Of a stretch of DNA of 64,000 nucleotides, positions 40,101-50,036 are shown in pieces. Numbering within the stretch: position 1 is the first letter of the stretch; each line of letters begins with the position of its first letter. A program made the position numbers and the translations under genes. This stretch comes from Acetatifactor sp. (GTDB taxonomy: Bacteria; Bacillota; Clostridia; Lachnospirales; Lachnospiraceae): NCBI GenBank assembly GCA_029055435.1, contig JAIDDH010000104.1, positions 34,521-98,520 on the forward strand, in the 5' to 3' direction. A model generated the notes under the pieces. It did no database searches. It saw only the letters and a program-made list of their open reading frames with translations, and had not been told where the DNA came from.

Positions 40101-43100
40101 GCGTCATTTCCGTAATGGTATCTGTAATCGCAACCATAGAAATAGAACCGTAACTCGTTGCGCTGACAGTAGAATTATCCCTTACGGTAGTAAATTTTGT
40201 GCCTTTTGACTCTATGGTATAGTTTCTTGCATAACGGGATGTCAGAGAACCGTTTACATAGACAGTATAGGCCTTCTCACCCTTATATCTATAAACTGCA
40301 TTACCTTTCTCATCCTTCACGGAAGTTGAAATCCCGCTCATGGCCGGATAATGACCATATTCCTGCCATGTGAACGCATCCTTATCACGCTCCACCACTC
40401 CATCAAATGTAAGAGGGAAATCATAGTCCTCTATACGAGAACCCGCCTTAATCTTGGCATCCACTACAGCCTCAACCAGCAAATCCCTGGGGGTGATATC
40501 AAACTCACCAACCTTCTGCTCCGCTACTGCCTTGTAAGTGGTGCTGCCGCTGTAGCTGACATAGAGCGTATAGTGACCGCCATCGATGGGCCAGCTAAAT
40601 TTACCATCATCCAAATAAGCTTTGTCATACACCCATCTGCACTCAGGCTTCACATCTGCAACCGCGCTGCCATCCGCCTTGGTAATCTTTACTGCTCCCT
40701 CAGGGATGACATACTCTGTACCGTCGTATTTCTTATTTGTGAGCTTCGTGCCATCGACCTCAATCTTAAGCTCCGTCGTGCCCATGTCATTCAGTGTAAT
40801 AGCACAAGTCTCATTCAGATATCTTGTCGTTGTAACCGCCGCATCGCCGGTACCTTCCGTAACATATTCAATGTCTGTGTAATTTGTGCGCAGAGCGGCT
40901 CTCAGATTCAGGCTTGCCACCGCCACACGGTAAGAAGTCCCTTTAGTGAAGCTGCCATATGCAGGGTTGAACTCTGAGTCATTCCCAGGCCTTTGCTCAA
41001 CCTGCCAGTTGATATAAAAATCCTTTTCACCTGCATTTACTTCTGCTGCCTTGCCCTCAGTCCAAGCGAGCACTTCACCCTCGCCCACAGCAGGAACCGT
41101 CTGAATCACAAATTCAATCTGTGAAAAATCATACTTATTGACAGCCGTCTCTGTGAGAGCTATAGGTGCTGTCTTAGGCACTACCTTAATCTTCTGCTTC
41201 TCAATTTTGTAGAATATCTCTACAGGCACTGCATGGTTCACATTAGTGGGGTCAGCATAACTCACCACCAACTTATAGTTACCGGCGTTGCGGAATTCAC
41301 CTGCATTGCTCGGAATGGTATTAGAGCTGCCAACCGTTGTCCATGTAGGAATCTCATCATACTTTCCGGTCTCGTTATTTAAAACATAGTCAGTTCCGTT
41401 CTGACGATACCATGTATAGGAAATCGTCTGATTCGTACCGGAGGCAAGTACGCTGCCGTCCGCTCCCTTAACCTCAGCCTGCTTGTAGTTTGCACGCTCT
41501 TCATAGAGTGCTTTGCCGTCATATACCTTGACATAAGGATTCTCATAGGTGGTGCCAGCCTGAGCTTCCTGAATTCCTTCCAGTGCGGGAATCTTGCTCA
41601 CGTCAATGGTTGCCACATTGCCTGCAGCCATGACTACAGCCAGCACATTCAGATTCAGCACTTCCGTGTCAAGATTTACTTCATAATTACGATCCGAACC
41701 ATAACTATAGTTATTAATTGGGAGCGTATACCCCGTGCCGGATCCCTGATAAACAGCCTTATAGCCGCTGAAAATCACACGATAAGGCTTGTCGTATACC
41801 AATGTGAAATCACTCACATCCGCATACAACTTCTTATTGTCCGCATCAGTTGCATCGGTCTCAACCTGAAGCTTAAATACAGGCTCATAAGGAATTGTCC
41901 TGCCGCCATAGCTATAATCGCCCCAGATATGCTCTCTGTCAATCGCAACCTCATTACCAGCCTCGTCCCTTGCCACATAAGTAACAGCTGCCAACACATC
42001 CCGCACAGTCATGCCCGGATAGAAAGTAGGCGCCGTCTCTGTCTTCCACTTCGGCACAAGAGTCAGCTTTTTGGGTGTTACCACTACCTTAATTTCAGCA
42101 GAATTGGATCCAAAAAGGCCAGCCTTCCCTTTATAAGTAATTCTATAATAATAGGTACCTGCATTTACAGGAGTGCTGTCTAATTTATTACGACTGGAAT
42201 CATACCATTCATAAATCAGATCATCCGCCACTGTAAAAGGAATCTGCGTATATTTACGCGTACTATCATCATTATAACTGGTGTTATCCCAATACTGAAC
42301 CTGCAGCGTATAGTCCGTGGGTGCAACGGGCGCTGCAATTTCGTTGCCCGTGTAAATAACGGAATAATCAAGGAATCTGCCCACATTATCCTTATCCGCC
42401 CACTTATCAGACATGGTCACTGTCACTTCCGGGGTGATCAGGCCAGCCATCTGGAGCTTCTGGATCACAGGCTTGAGCGTATAGCTGTCCTTCTGGTCTT
42501 GTGTAACATTGTCTGTAAAAGCAGGGGTAATTTCAACTACATAATCCCCTGTCTTCAGGAGCTGGCCGGAAACCACAGTACCGGTATAGGCATCCTTTAT
42601 TGACAATGTCAATGTAAAGTCAGCAGTCGCATCATCACCATTATACGCAAAGTAATCATTATTATCTGTACGAATATAAGCCCACGAAGCCTTTACACTC
42701 TGAGCCAGAGTTCCCGGGGTGACCGGATCGATGGTAACCTTAGGCTCCACCTCTGCCTTGGTAATCTCAAAGGTCATCTCATAGTCAGCCTTGTCACTCA
42801 CGCCCTCCACAGCAGGAATGAGAATGTTCAGCTTATAGTTTCCTACCTTGGATCTATTGTTCGGTGCGGAAACATCTGTCCATCCTTCCTCTCCCTGCAT
42901 CTGCCACTGGGATTCCCATACAATAATTCCATTATTGTCCACATATTCTAAAGTACCCCTGTTGATTCCATCCGCAAGGACATGGACTGTACTTCTAACC
43001 CAGTAATTCCATGATTGAATATCAGCATCGCCATAAGGCAGTGCAGTCTTGTACTCCTCATCGAACGCAGTTCTATCAAAAGTATACTTAATCGGCTCAG

Positions 43101-43356
43101 GATCACCCACCGCATATACCTCTGCCCCTCCAATCGCGGAATCTGCTGCATCTGCAGCTCCCACGTTCTCCGCTGCAATATCACCTACGGTGACATCATC
43201 ATCGGGAAGTACATTTACCACATCCTCCGTGTCTGCTGCCGGAATCTCCGCAGCATACGCAATGGATGACGGTAACGTCCCTGTTACCATGGTAACTGCC
43301 AGCAACAATGCAAGAAATCTCTTGCCCTGCACCAACAGCTTTCTGTTAATTTTCAT
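37177..43356 (-). CDS. Very large secreted surface protein with Ig-like/MBG-like and Fn3-like domains
   Basis: Signal peptide MKINRKLLVQGKRFLALLLAVTMVTGTLPSSIAYAAE; repeated beta-rich modules; BIG2-like segments (KKVATIKANAGTYTATMKAVRAGSTVIEVKS). Confidence 0.85.
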   Translation of the reverse strand: MKINRKLLVQGKRFLALLLAVTMVTGTLPSSIAYAAEIPAADTEDVVNVLPDDDVTVGDIAAENVGAADAADSAIGGAEVYAVGDPEPIKYTFDRTAFDEEYKTALPYGDADIQSWNYWVRSTVHVLADGINRGTLEYVDNNGIIVWESQWQMQGEEGWTDVSAPNNRSKVGNYKLNILIPAVEGVSDKADYEMTFEITKAEVEPKVTIDPVTPGTLAQSVKASWAYIRTDNNDYFAYNGDDATADFTLTLSIKDAYTGTVVSGQLLKTGDYVVEITPAFTDNVTQDQKDSYTLKPVIQKLQMAGLITPEVTVTMSDKWADKDNVGRFLDYSVIYTGNEIAAPVAPTDYTLQVQYWDNTSYNDDSTRKYTQIPFTVADDLIYEWYDSSRNKLDSTPVNAGTYYYRITYKGKAGLFGSNSAEIKVVVTPKKLTLVPKWKTETAPTFYPGMTVRDVLAAVTYVARDEAGNEVAIDREHIWGDYSYGGRTIPYEPVFKLQVETDATDADNKKLYADVSDFTLVYDKPYRVIFSGYKAVYQGSGTGYTLPINNYSYGSDRNYEVNLDTEVLNLNVLAVVMAAGNVATIDVSKIPALEGIQEAQAGTTYENPYVKVYDGKALYEERANYKQAEVKGADGSVLASGTNQTISYTWYRQNGTDYVLNNETGKYDEIPTWTTVGSSNTIPSNAGEFRNAGNYKLVVSYADPTNVNHAVPVEIFYKIEKQKIKVVPKTAPIALTETAVNKYDFSQIEFVIQTVPAVGEGEVLAWTEGKAAEVNAGEKDFYINWQVEQRPGNDSEFNPAYGSFTKGTSYRVAVASLNLRAALRTNYTDIEYVTEGTGDAAVTTTRYLNETCAITLNDMGTTELKIEVDGTKLTNKKYDGTEYVIPEGAVKITKADGSAVADVKPECRWVYDKAYLDDGKFSWPIDGGHYTLYVSYSGSTTYKAVAEQKVGEFDITPRDLLVEAVVDAKIKAGSRIEDYDFPLTFDGVVERDKDAFTWQEYGHYPAMSGISTSVKDEKGNAVYRYKGEKAYTVYVNGSLTSRYARNYTIESKGTKFTTVRDNSTVSATSYGSISMVAITDTITEMTHVIKPEQGIDYINNYYLNNYNKSVSGNYLAFRIYMPAEYTDDVRETWENAFFKNSIEDVEKAGGYVLNYRDGSYLYDNFIVVAFNASAKDKKEFKIRWEEGYIETFTVDFSAAILGADLTKAVEPKSIAFNSPVKKMVVGGEQALDVKLSKKLQNDIICLQYTVSDESVLCVDENGYAVALDSGKADVTVTPVREDENGKLVPIEGAKSAKVTITVTDVTAPKIQKVVALDNSAKVTYGLVSDGYRREVYVLKGKSIKADEFEKRIVSMTNENWEGLFAVAPAYYNYNDWTVDEWWNKQAVYTIGGLEPNTDYTVYVRNVSQARTLTDGCKVTVSGKGNVKSFKTTKHQVKALSASFDYGEGKPVQYYKYDVAEDYDYTSHEATGHFGVKLSTGSIKAGALGCFQELPVYEAADAVDDIWVALPLNATQKKAYVAPKLIYQVAERVEYDPDVWYDYVNGYYYVPTPYASVDKSGKIKLSGVATVYVRVADTTTGIVSAWRRLEITATPDSIVGKNITFEVGQTMSLTSLVDYKEGNLVLKGYFNRNIVYDQALREAVEASPYFEMYGDWGITAVKPGGSLNLTLKDLYVGADKSANVTVKTKALAAATGLKASYIVDNSATMGFNYNGLANKFKVEVTDGRGRIIGSQLYNKSGFTDVTAAYELGYDLSNYRSGNYYYTDAKGKNYYFFHISGLAKLSKYNVTVTAIWQNGDSTICESSKPAKKAIKTTKMPAAYGYLQKDESGGVGVYYRGRYELSDDKPVTSGNTYELTVGSGDFNLESYAKNMLTDTLTWTSSNKKVATIKANAGTYTATMKAVRAGSTVIEVKSKVTKKVIARYRVTVNAVGTAHDSYFGENERQIFNVSTMSNGIYSKDSVAAKADYSFEAAIEGTGSGNTYTFTAPADGTYSFWTTGSSNTCGTLKDNDGKVLAYADGSAADSNFKLSYKLAAGEQVSIDVREWTFGDFAATLNISAE

Positions 43357-43594
43357 AACAGCTCCTCCTCTCATTGTGTTGTTTACGCGCTATTTGCTCA
43401 TTCTAAAATGCGGTTTAAGTATACCACCGAATATTCCCATATGTCAATCAATTCCATGGTAAATATATCCTGATTCAGCAAATAACGGTATTTTCAACCC
43501 GTTAACGGCATGGACTTTTTTCCAGAAATAGGATATACTGTTTAAGATATATTGTTTAGAATATACAAATTCATTTTATTATAGGAGAGCTTTC

Positions 43595-44056
43595 ATGGAA
43601 TTTTTACATGATTTTTCCGGAAATATCATCTTTTTTTCAGCAGCATCCGGGTGGTTGGTGGCTCAGGTGCTCAAGACAATCATCCATTTGTTTTTCACCA
43701 AACAGTTTGTGGCGGAACGACTGGTGGGCAGCGGCGGCATGCCCAGTTCTCACTCCGCAACCGTCTGCGCCCTGACCACAGCGACGGCATTTGAATACGG
43801 AGGGGGAAGCTTTGAATTTACCATCTCCCTCATATTGGCTATCATCGTTATGTACGACGCCATGGGTGTGCGCCGGGAGACCGGCATTCAGGCAAAGCTT
43901 TTGAATGATATTCTTGAAACTTTTGCGGAAATGGGACGGAGCGAACTCTCCGCTTATGAGAAATTAAAAGAATTTGTGGGACATACCCCGCTTCAGGTAT
44001 TGGCAGGCGCAATTCTGGGCATTCTGATTGCAACGGGAATTCACGCCCTTATTTGA
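43595..44056 (+). CDS. Divergent PAP2 family protein (DUF212, YuiD-like)
   Basis: GSGGMPSSHSATVCALTTA...MYDAMGVRRETGIQAKLLNDI. Confidence 0.93.
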   Translation: MEFLHDFSGNIIFFSAASGWLVAQVLKTIIHLFFTKQFVAERLVGSGGMPSSHSATVCALTTATAFEYGGGSFEFTISLILAIIVMYDAMGVRRETGIQAKLLNDILETFAEMGRSELSAYEKLKEFVGHTPLQVLAGAILGILIATGIHALI

Positions 44057-44095
44057 CTTATTTGTCTGATTCATCCAAGAAAGGAAACAGGTGTT

Positions 44096-45241
44096 ATGCA
44101 AAGACACAAAACAATATGCACGCTTTTGATTGCCGGCATCCTTTTATGCGGCTGCGGCAACAGAAACGATCATCCGGGACCGATTCTGCCGGAAGGCGAA
44201 ACCCTCAGCGGAAGCGATCTCCCCAGCACAAATAATTCCTATAATTCCGACATACAGATTGTGGTGGAAGACGATACCCAGCCACCTGAGGAGGGTATGG
44301 TGCGCAGCCGTCTCACCAATGAATGGGTGGATGCCGAAGTTGCCGAGACACGCCCCATCGCGGTGATGGTTCCCAATGAGAGCGCTGCCATTCCCCATTA
44401 CAACCTCTCCAAAGCCTCCATTCTCTACGAGGCCAATGTGGAGAGCCGCATCACCCGCCTCATGGCGGTCTATGAGAACTGGGATGACTTAGTGCGCATC
44501 GGCAATATACGAAGCGCCCGCACCTACTATGCCTATTGGGCCTTCGAGTGGGACGCCTTCTTCGTGCATTTCGGCGGTCCCTTCTATATCAATGACCTGA
44601 TGGCACAGGAGGACACGGAAAATATCGACGGACTCTCTCAGGACAACGGTGCTTTCTACCGCTCCAAGGATCGTCAGAATCCGCATAATGTCTACACCGA
44701 CGGCGAAAAGCTTCTAGAGCGCATCGAAAAACACAATTACAGTCTCGCTTACCGCGGACTGACGGATGAGTCTCATTTTCAATTTGCCACCAAGGCGGAG
44801 CCCAACGCGCTGACCCAATATGGCAACGATGCCCCCAATGCCACCTATATAGATATGTCAGGCTGCTATCCGCTGACCCGCTGTTACTTTGAATTCAACG
44901 AAGAAGACGGTCTCTACTACCGCTCCCAGCATCTCTCCGGGGCCTCTGACGCGCCACACACAGATGCCACCGGCGAACAACTCTCTTTCAAAAATATTCT
45001 GGTGCAGTACGTCAAACAGGAAGCTCTGGACGAGAACGGTTATCTGGTACTGCAATGTCACGACTCTACCAGAGACGGATGGTTTTTCACCAACGGCAAG
45101 GGAATTCATGTAAACTGGGAGAAGGACAGCGACTATGGCTCTACCAGATACTATGACGACAACGGAAAGGAGATCACTCTGAACACCGGTAAAACCATGA
45201 TCTGCATTGTGAACGAGAATGACTCCTTTACCTTCCGCTGA
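44096..45241 (+). CDS. DUF3048 domain lipoprotein (YerB-like)
   Basis: Lipobox LLCGCG; RPIAVMVPNESAAIPHYNLSKASILYEANVESRITRLMAVYE...RIGNIRSARTYY. Confidence 0.92.
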   Translation: MQRHKTICTLLIAGILLCGCGNRNDHPGPILPEGETLSGSDLPSTNNSYNSDIQIVVEDDTQPPEEGMVRSRLTNEWVDAEVAETRPIAVMVPNESAAIPHYNLSKASILYEANVESRITRLMAVYENWDDLVRIGNIRSARTYYAYWAFEWDAFFVHFGGPFYINDLMAQEDTENIDGLSQDNGAFYRSKDRQNPHNVYTDGEKLLERIEKHNYSLAYRGLTDESHFQFATKAEPNALTQYGNDAPNATYIDMSGCYPLTRCYFEFNEEDGLYYRSQHLSGASDAPHTDATGEQLSFKNILVQYVKQEALDENGYLVLQCHDSTRDGWFFTNGKGIHVNWEKDSDYGSTRYYDDNGKEITLNTGKTMICIVNENDSFTFR

Positions 45242-45259
45242 ATCATTATATTTCACCTG

Positions 45260-46939
45260 TTATTTTTCGCCCAGTCCCAGTCTGTTCACAGCGGAGAAAA
45301 TCGCCCGCACGGACGCCCGCGTGATATTGGAGCTGACGCCCACGCCATAGGTCACATGTCCGGTGTCTGCATCCAGCAAATGGATATAGGCCGCCGCCTG
45401 AGAATTGGAACCGCTCTGCAGCGCATGCTCCTCGTAGTCCAACACTTTGACGCGGATGTCCAGCTCCTCAGCCAGACCTCTCTTCACCGCATCGATAGGG
45501 CCGTTGCCCACCGCCTCAAAGAATTTCTCCTGTCCGTGGTCGGTGTAGACCACGGATACTCTGGTGTCAAACTCTGATTTCACGGAACCGCTCAGATCAT
45601 CCACACGCAGCTTCTTGAAATGAATAGGCTCTTTCTTGTCCAGATATTCCTCCCGGAAGCTTTCCATAATTCTCTCGGGGGACACTTCGCCCTGCTTCTC
45701 GGAGATGACCTGAATCACATTCGCAAACTCCTTGTGCATGGCCTTGGGAAGCTTGAAGCCAAAGTAAGTATCCATAATAAAGGCCACGCCGCCCTTGCCG
45801 GACTGGGAGTTGATGCGCACGATGGGCTCGTAATCCCTGCCGATATCGGAAGGGTCGATGGGCAGATAAGGAACCTGCCATATCTCGCTCTGCCGCTCCT
45901 TCATAGCCTGCACGCCCTTGTTGATGGCATCCTGATGGGAGCCGGAAAAGGCGGTGAACACCAGCTTGCCCGCATAGGGATGTCTGGGATGAATGGGCAG
46001 CTTACAGCAACGCTCATATATCTCTATGATATCATTGACTCTCTCAATATTCAGATTGGGATTGATTCCCTGAGAGAACATATTGTAGGCAATGTTCAGC
46101 ACATCTACATTTCCGGTGCGTTCGCCGTTTCCAAACAGAGTTCCCTCGATGCGGTCCGCGCCCGCAAGCAAAGACAATTCCGCGGTAGCTACGCCGGTTC
46201 CCCTGTCATTGTGAGGGTGTACGCTGATAATCAGACTCTCCCGATTGTCCAGATGCTTGATCATCCACTCGATGCGATCCGCAAATACATTGGGTGTGGT
46301 CATCTCCACCGTGGAGGGCAGATTGATGATCATGGGATTTTCCGGGGTAGGACCCCACTCCCTGATAACCGCATTGCATATCTCAGCCGCATATTCAGGC
46401 TCCGTGCCGGTAAAGCTCTCCGGGGAATACTCCAGAATGATCTTGCCGGGGAACTTGGCGGCGCGCTCTTTCACCATTCTGGTGCCTTCCAGCGCAATCT
46501 CCGTAATCTCGGGCATATCCTTGTGGAATACCACATCTCTCTGCAGTGTGGAAGTAGAGTTGTAAATGTGTACAATAGCCTGCTTACATCCCTCGATGGA
46601 CTCAAAGGTACGGTCAATGAGCTCCTCTCTGCACTGAGTCAGCACCTGTACCACCACATCGTCGGGAATCAGCTTTCTGTCCACCAGCTGACGCAGGAAA
46701 TCAAACTCAATCTGACTGGCAGCGGGAAAACCGATCTCCACCTCCTTAAAGCCCAGCTTCAGCAGGAATAAAAACATCTCGATCTTTTCATCCACCACCA
46801 TGGGGTCTATCAGTGCCTGATTGCCGTCCCGCAGATCCACGCTGCACCAGATGGGCGCTTTGGTGATCTCCTTATTGGGCCACTCCCTCTCGGGATAGTC
46901 CATCACGGGATTTTTCTGATATCTCTGATAATTTAACAT
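45260..46939 (-). CDS. leuA: 2-isopropylmalate synthase
   Basis: WCSVDLRDGNQALIDPM, ISVHPHNDRGTGVATAELSLLAGADRIEGTLFGNGERTGNVD. Confidence 0.95.
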   Translation of the reverse strand: MLNYQRYQKNPVMDYPEREWPNKEITKAPIWCSVDLRDGNQALIDPMVVDEKIEMFLFLLKLGFKEVEIGFPAASQIEFDFLRQLVDRKLIPDDVVVQVLTQCREELIDRTFESIEGCKQAIVHIYNSTSTLQRDVVFHKDMPEITEIALEGTRMVKERAAKFPGKIILEYSPESFTGTEPEYAAEICNAVIREWGPTPENPMIINLPSTVEMTTPNVFADRIEWMIKHLDNRESLIISVHPHNDRGTGVATAELSLLAGADRIEGTLFGNGERTGNVDVLNIAYNMFSQGINPNLNIERVNDIIEIYERCCKLPIHPRHPYAGKLVFTAFSGSHQDAINKGVQAMKERQSEIWQVPYLPIDPSDIGRDYEPIVRINSQSGKGGVAFIMDTYFGFKLPKAMHKEFANVIQVISEKQGEVSPERIMESFREEYLDKKEPIHFKKLRVDDLSGSVKSEFDTRVSVVYTDHGQEKFFEAVGNGPIDAVKRGLAEELDIRVKVLDYEEHALQSGSNSQAAAYIHLLDADTGHVTYGVGVSSNITRASVRAIFSAVNRLGLGEK

Positions 46940-46968
46940 GTGCTTTTACCTCTTTCCATAAAATATAA

Positions 46969-46993
46969 ACAGCCCATCCAAAGGATGAGCTGT
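46969..46993 (-). terminator. Intrinsic terminator downstream of the HPr gene
   Basis: Minus strand ACAGCTCATCC-TTT-GGATGGGCTGT followed by TTATATTTT. Confidence 0.75.
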
Positions 46994-46996
46994 CAT

Positions 46997-47260
46997 TCAT
47001 TCTCCCAGGCCGCTCTCTACAGCCGCCACTAAAGTTCGCAAGGCTTCCGCCTCATCTTCCCCTTCACATACAAATTCAATCTCATCACCGCACTTGACAC
47101 ATGCACCCAACACGCTGAGCACGCTCTTCGCATTGGCTGTACTGTCACGAAATGTAAATGTAATTAATGATTTAAACTGCATTGCCTCCTTGCATAGGAT
47201 ACCTGCCGGTCTCAGATGCAAGCCAGTAGGGTTTTTGATGACTACTTTCTGACTTACCAT
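46997..47260 (-). CDS. HPr family phosphocarrier protein
   Basis: MVSQKVVIKNPTGLHLRPAGILCKEAMQF (active-site His) and STANAKSVLSVLGA. Confidence 0.93.
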   Translation of the reverse strand: MVSQKVVIKNPTGLHLRPAGILCKEAMQFKSLITFTFRDSTANAKSVLSVLGACVKCGDEIEFVCEGEDEAEALRTLVAAVESGLGE

Positions 47261-47281
47261 ATTGCCTACCCTCCCATCTAG

Positions 47282-47322
47282 ATATCACACGGGCCCCCTC
47301 ATGCCCGCCTTCTCTGTGATAT
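47282..47322. repeat. Leader hairpin upstream of the HPr gene
   Basis: ATATCACA/TGTGATAT outer stem with CGGGC/GCCCG inner stem. Confidence 0.6.
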
Positions 47323-47401
47323 GCTGTCATGTATATGTTAAATATAGCATGATTAAAATAGATACACAAGTCATTTTTTGATGAAAAAAATCCGAAGTCC
47401 C

Positions 47402-48751
47402 TTAAAACATAATATCCTGAATCAATCCGGCCAGCCGCTCCGCTTCCTCCTGAATCACTCTCTGATCTTTGCCCTCAATCATGACACGCACCAGAGGCTC
47501 CGTGCCCGAAGGACGAATCAGCACTCTGCCCTCACCGGCAAATTTCTTTTCCAGCTCTGCGATGGCACCCGCAATCTCGGGGTACTCCATATATTTGTCC
47601 TTTTTGTGATTGGCCACCTTCGCATTGACCAAAGCCTGCGGCAACACCTCCATGATGGAGGCAAGCTCCGAAAGAGGTTTCTCCGTATCCACCATCACCT
47701 GCAGAAGATGCAGCGCGGAGAGCAGCCCATCTCCTGTGGTGTTCTCATCCAAAAAGATAATATGTCCCGACTGCTCGCCGCCCAGATTGGCCTTGATCTC
47801 CTTCATGCGCTCCAGCACATAGCGGTCTCCCACCTTGGTCTTTTCCATGGTGATGCCGTGCTTCTGTGCCATGAGGAAAAATCCCAGATTACTCATGACA
47901 GTGGCGACGATGGTGTCCTTTGCAAGCTTTCCCTGCTGTTTCATGTAATTGCCTATGATAGCCATGATCTGGTCGCCGTCCACCATCTTGCCGTTCTCGT
48001 CCACGGCCAACAGTCTGTCAGCGTCGCCATCAAAGGCAAGACCTACATCCGCTTTCTCATAGACCACTCTGGCCTGCAGCTCCTCCATATGGGTGGAACC
48101 GCAGTTTGAATTGATATTGGTGCCGTCGGGATTATTGTGGATGGCGACCACATTGCCGCCCAATTCCTTCAGAGTTTCCACCGAGGTATAAAAAGACGCT
48201 CCTTCCGCACAGTCCACCACGATCTTCAGCCCCTTCAGATCCACATTCACGGAATTCATGGCGTGATTGATGTACTCTTCTCTTGCGTCGGTGCGATATT
48301 TAACCTTACCCACGCCGGGACCGATGGGAAATTTCATTCCGGGCATATTGTCACGGATCATGGCCTCGATTTCATCCTCCAGCGCATCCGGCAGCTTGTA
48401 GCCGTCGCCGTCAAAGAACTTGATGCCGTTAAACTCCACAGGATTGTGGGAAGCAGAGATGACCACTCCCGCGTCCACCTTATACTTTTGTGTCAGATAA
48501 GCCACCGCCGGGGTGGGAATCACACCCACATAGATACAGTTTGCCCCCACGGAGCAAGCTCCTGCCATCAGGGCGTTGGCCAGCATATCGCCGGATATTC
48601 TGGTGTCGCATCCCACCATCAAAGTGGGCTTATGATTCTTCTCCTTTGTCAGCACATAGGCTCCCGCCTGCCCGAGCTGCATGGCGAGCAAAGGCGTCAG
48701 TTCTTCGTTCGCAATGCCTCGTACACCGTCCGTTCCAAATAGTCTAGCCAT
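47402..48751 (-). CDS. glmM: Phosphoglucosamine mutase
   Basis: MARLFGTDGVRGIANEELTP, GVVISASHNPVEFNGIKFF, FDGDADRLLAVD, RPSGTEPLVRVMIEG. Confidence 0.96.
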   Translation of the reverse strand: MARLFGTDGVRGIANEELTPLLAMQLGQAGAYVLTKEKNHKPTLMVGCDTRISGDMLANALMAGACSVGANCIYVGVIPTPAVAYLTQKYKVDAGVVISASHNPVEFNGIKFFDGDGYKLPDALEDEIEAMIRDNMPGMKFPIGPGVGKVKYRTDAREEYINHAMNSVNVDLKGLKIVVDCAEGASFYTSVETLKELGGNVVAIHNNPDGTNINSNCGSTHMEELQARVVYEKADVGLAFDGDADRLLAVDENGKMVDGDQIMAIIGNYMKQQGKLAKDTIVATVMSNLGFFLMAQKHGITMEKTKVGDRYVLERMKEIKANLGGEQSGHIIFLDENTTGDGLLSALHLLQVMVDTEKPLSELASIMEVLPQALVNAKVANHKKDKYMEYPEIAGAIAELEKKFAGEGRVLIRPSGTEPLVRVMIEGKDQRVIQEEAERLAGLIQDIMF

Positions 48752-48761
48752 AAATTAACCT

Positions 48762-50036
48762 CTATTCTTCTATTTCTTTTATAGTCACCCGCACACTGGG
48801 CGTATTGCTTACAGTAATCTTCTCATCCAGCAGGAATGTCACAGGGATGGTATAGCTGCCGGCCTTCAGTCTGTCCATATTCTCTTTCTCCATCCAGGCG
48901 GCCAGATTCACCACGCCGAACACATTGTCATTCCGCAGAGGCTCTATCTGCGCACTCAGTCCCTTCAGCTCCAGCGTCAGCACATCCTCCGCCGACTCGA
49001 CGATTTCCGCCTCAAAATCCTCCGGCACATTAGACACTGTGATGTCCCTCATTGGTATCTGCAGAGTTTTATCTACTACAGGCTCAATATAAACCACCAC
49101 CATAAACCTGCCGTTAAAGCTGCTGTCCGCAAGCTTTACATTGTCCGGCAAATACTCTCTGACATTGAGCGTGCGAGCCACATCGCTGCTCTCTCCCGTG
49201 ATATCCAGTACCTCCTCGGGAACGACTATCTCGTTGATCTGAGATAATGCATAAGAACTTCCCGCAATCTGCACAGAGCCGGGCTCACATGCAATTTCCC
49301 CTGTAGCCATATAGCCTTTGGCCGGTGTTCCCGTAGTCTCGATCCGTATGGGAACCTCTTTCTTTGCCAACACCTCCACGGACATCCTCACATAGCTTAC
49401 ATTCTTTACCAGATTTGTCCGCTCCACCAGATTACCTTCCGCATCATAGAGGTGAATATCCACATTAGCCGTCAGATTGGTAGTGGCGTCCGTCACATCG
49501 ATCTCCACTCCGGCATATTTGACCTGATCCACTGCTGACTTCGGTCCGGAAACCTCGATACGGTTCTGGTCCGGAGTCATGGAAGACACCACATAACCCT
49601 CTGCCACAGAACCTACAGTATTGGTTATCAACGTCACATATTTGCTGGCCTTCTCCTCCACATTCAGCTTTACCATATCGTGACTTCCCCTGATGGAAGC
49701 CACATTGGCATTAAGAGCCGTAAAAGTAATTGGAATCGTATTAATATCCGTGAGCTTGCTCACATCCGCTTCCGCCGTGATATCGCCGGTGCGAAGCTGT
49801 GTAAACACACTCTTTGGCGCATATACCATCACGCGGACCCTATCGGTATTGTCCAAAATCTCATATACCTTATTCTCCCGCTCCAACAGTTCCGTATTAA
49901 CCATTTTTACCTGCACCATGCCCATGTCCCGCTCATCCTTCGGGTCTCCAATCTGCACCACCAGAAACCACAAAAGAAAAGCCAGTACCAGAGATATGAT
50001 CTTCAGGCCCAAATTATTCAGCAATCTTTTCCGCAT
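48762..50036 (-). CDS. cdaR: CdaR (YbbR-like domain protein)
   Basis: Single N-terminal TM (LGLKIISLVLAFLLWFLVV), YbbR-like repeats, gene order cdaA-cdaR-glmM. Confidence 0.92.
   Translation of the reverse strand: MRKRLLNNLGLKIISLVLAFLLWFLVVQIGDPKDERDMGMVQVKMVNTELLERENKVYEILDNTDRVRVMVYAPKSVFTQLRTGDITAEADVSKLTDINTIPITFTALNANVASIRGSHDMVKLNVEEKASKYVTLITNTVGSVAEGYVVSSMTPDQNRIEVSGPKSAVDQVKYAGVEIDVTDATTNLTANVDIHLYDAEGNLVERTNLVKNVSYVRMSVEVLAKKEVPIRIETTGTPAKGYMATGEIACEPGSVQIAGSSYALSQINEIVVPEEVLDITGESSDVARTLNVREYLPDNVKLADSSFNGRFMVVVYIEPVVDKTLQIPMRDITVSNVPEDFEAEIVESAEDVLTLELKGLSAQIEPLRNDNVFGVVNLAAWMEKENMDRLKAGSYTIPVTFLLDEKITVSNTPSVRVTIKEIEE

Noticed and set aside
45620-46771. 383-aa plus-strand ORF opposite leuA
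   Set aside because: Antisense shadow ORF of a highly conserved gene.
46940-46996. Possible T-box leader for leuA
   Set aside because: Only about 57 bp separate leuA from the HPr gene and this gap is mostly the HPr terminator; no room for a T-box.
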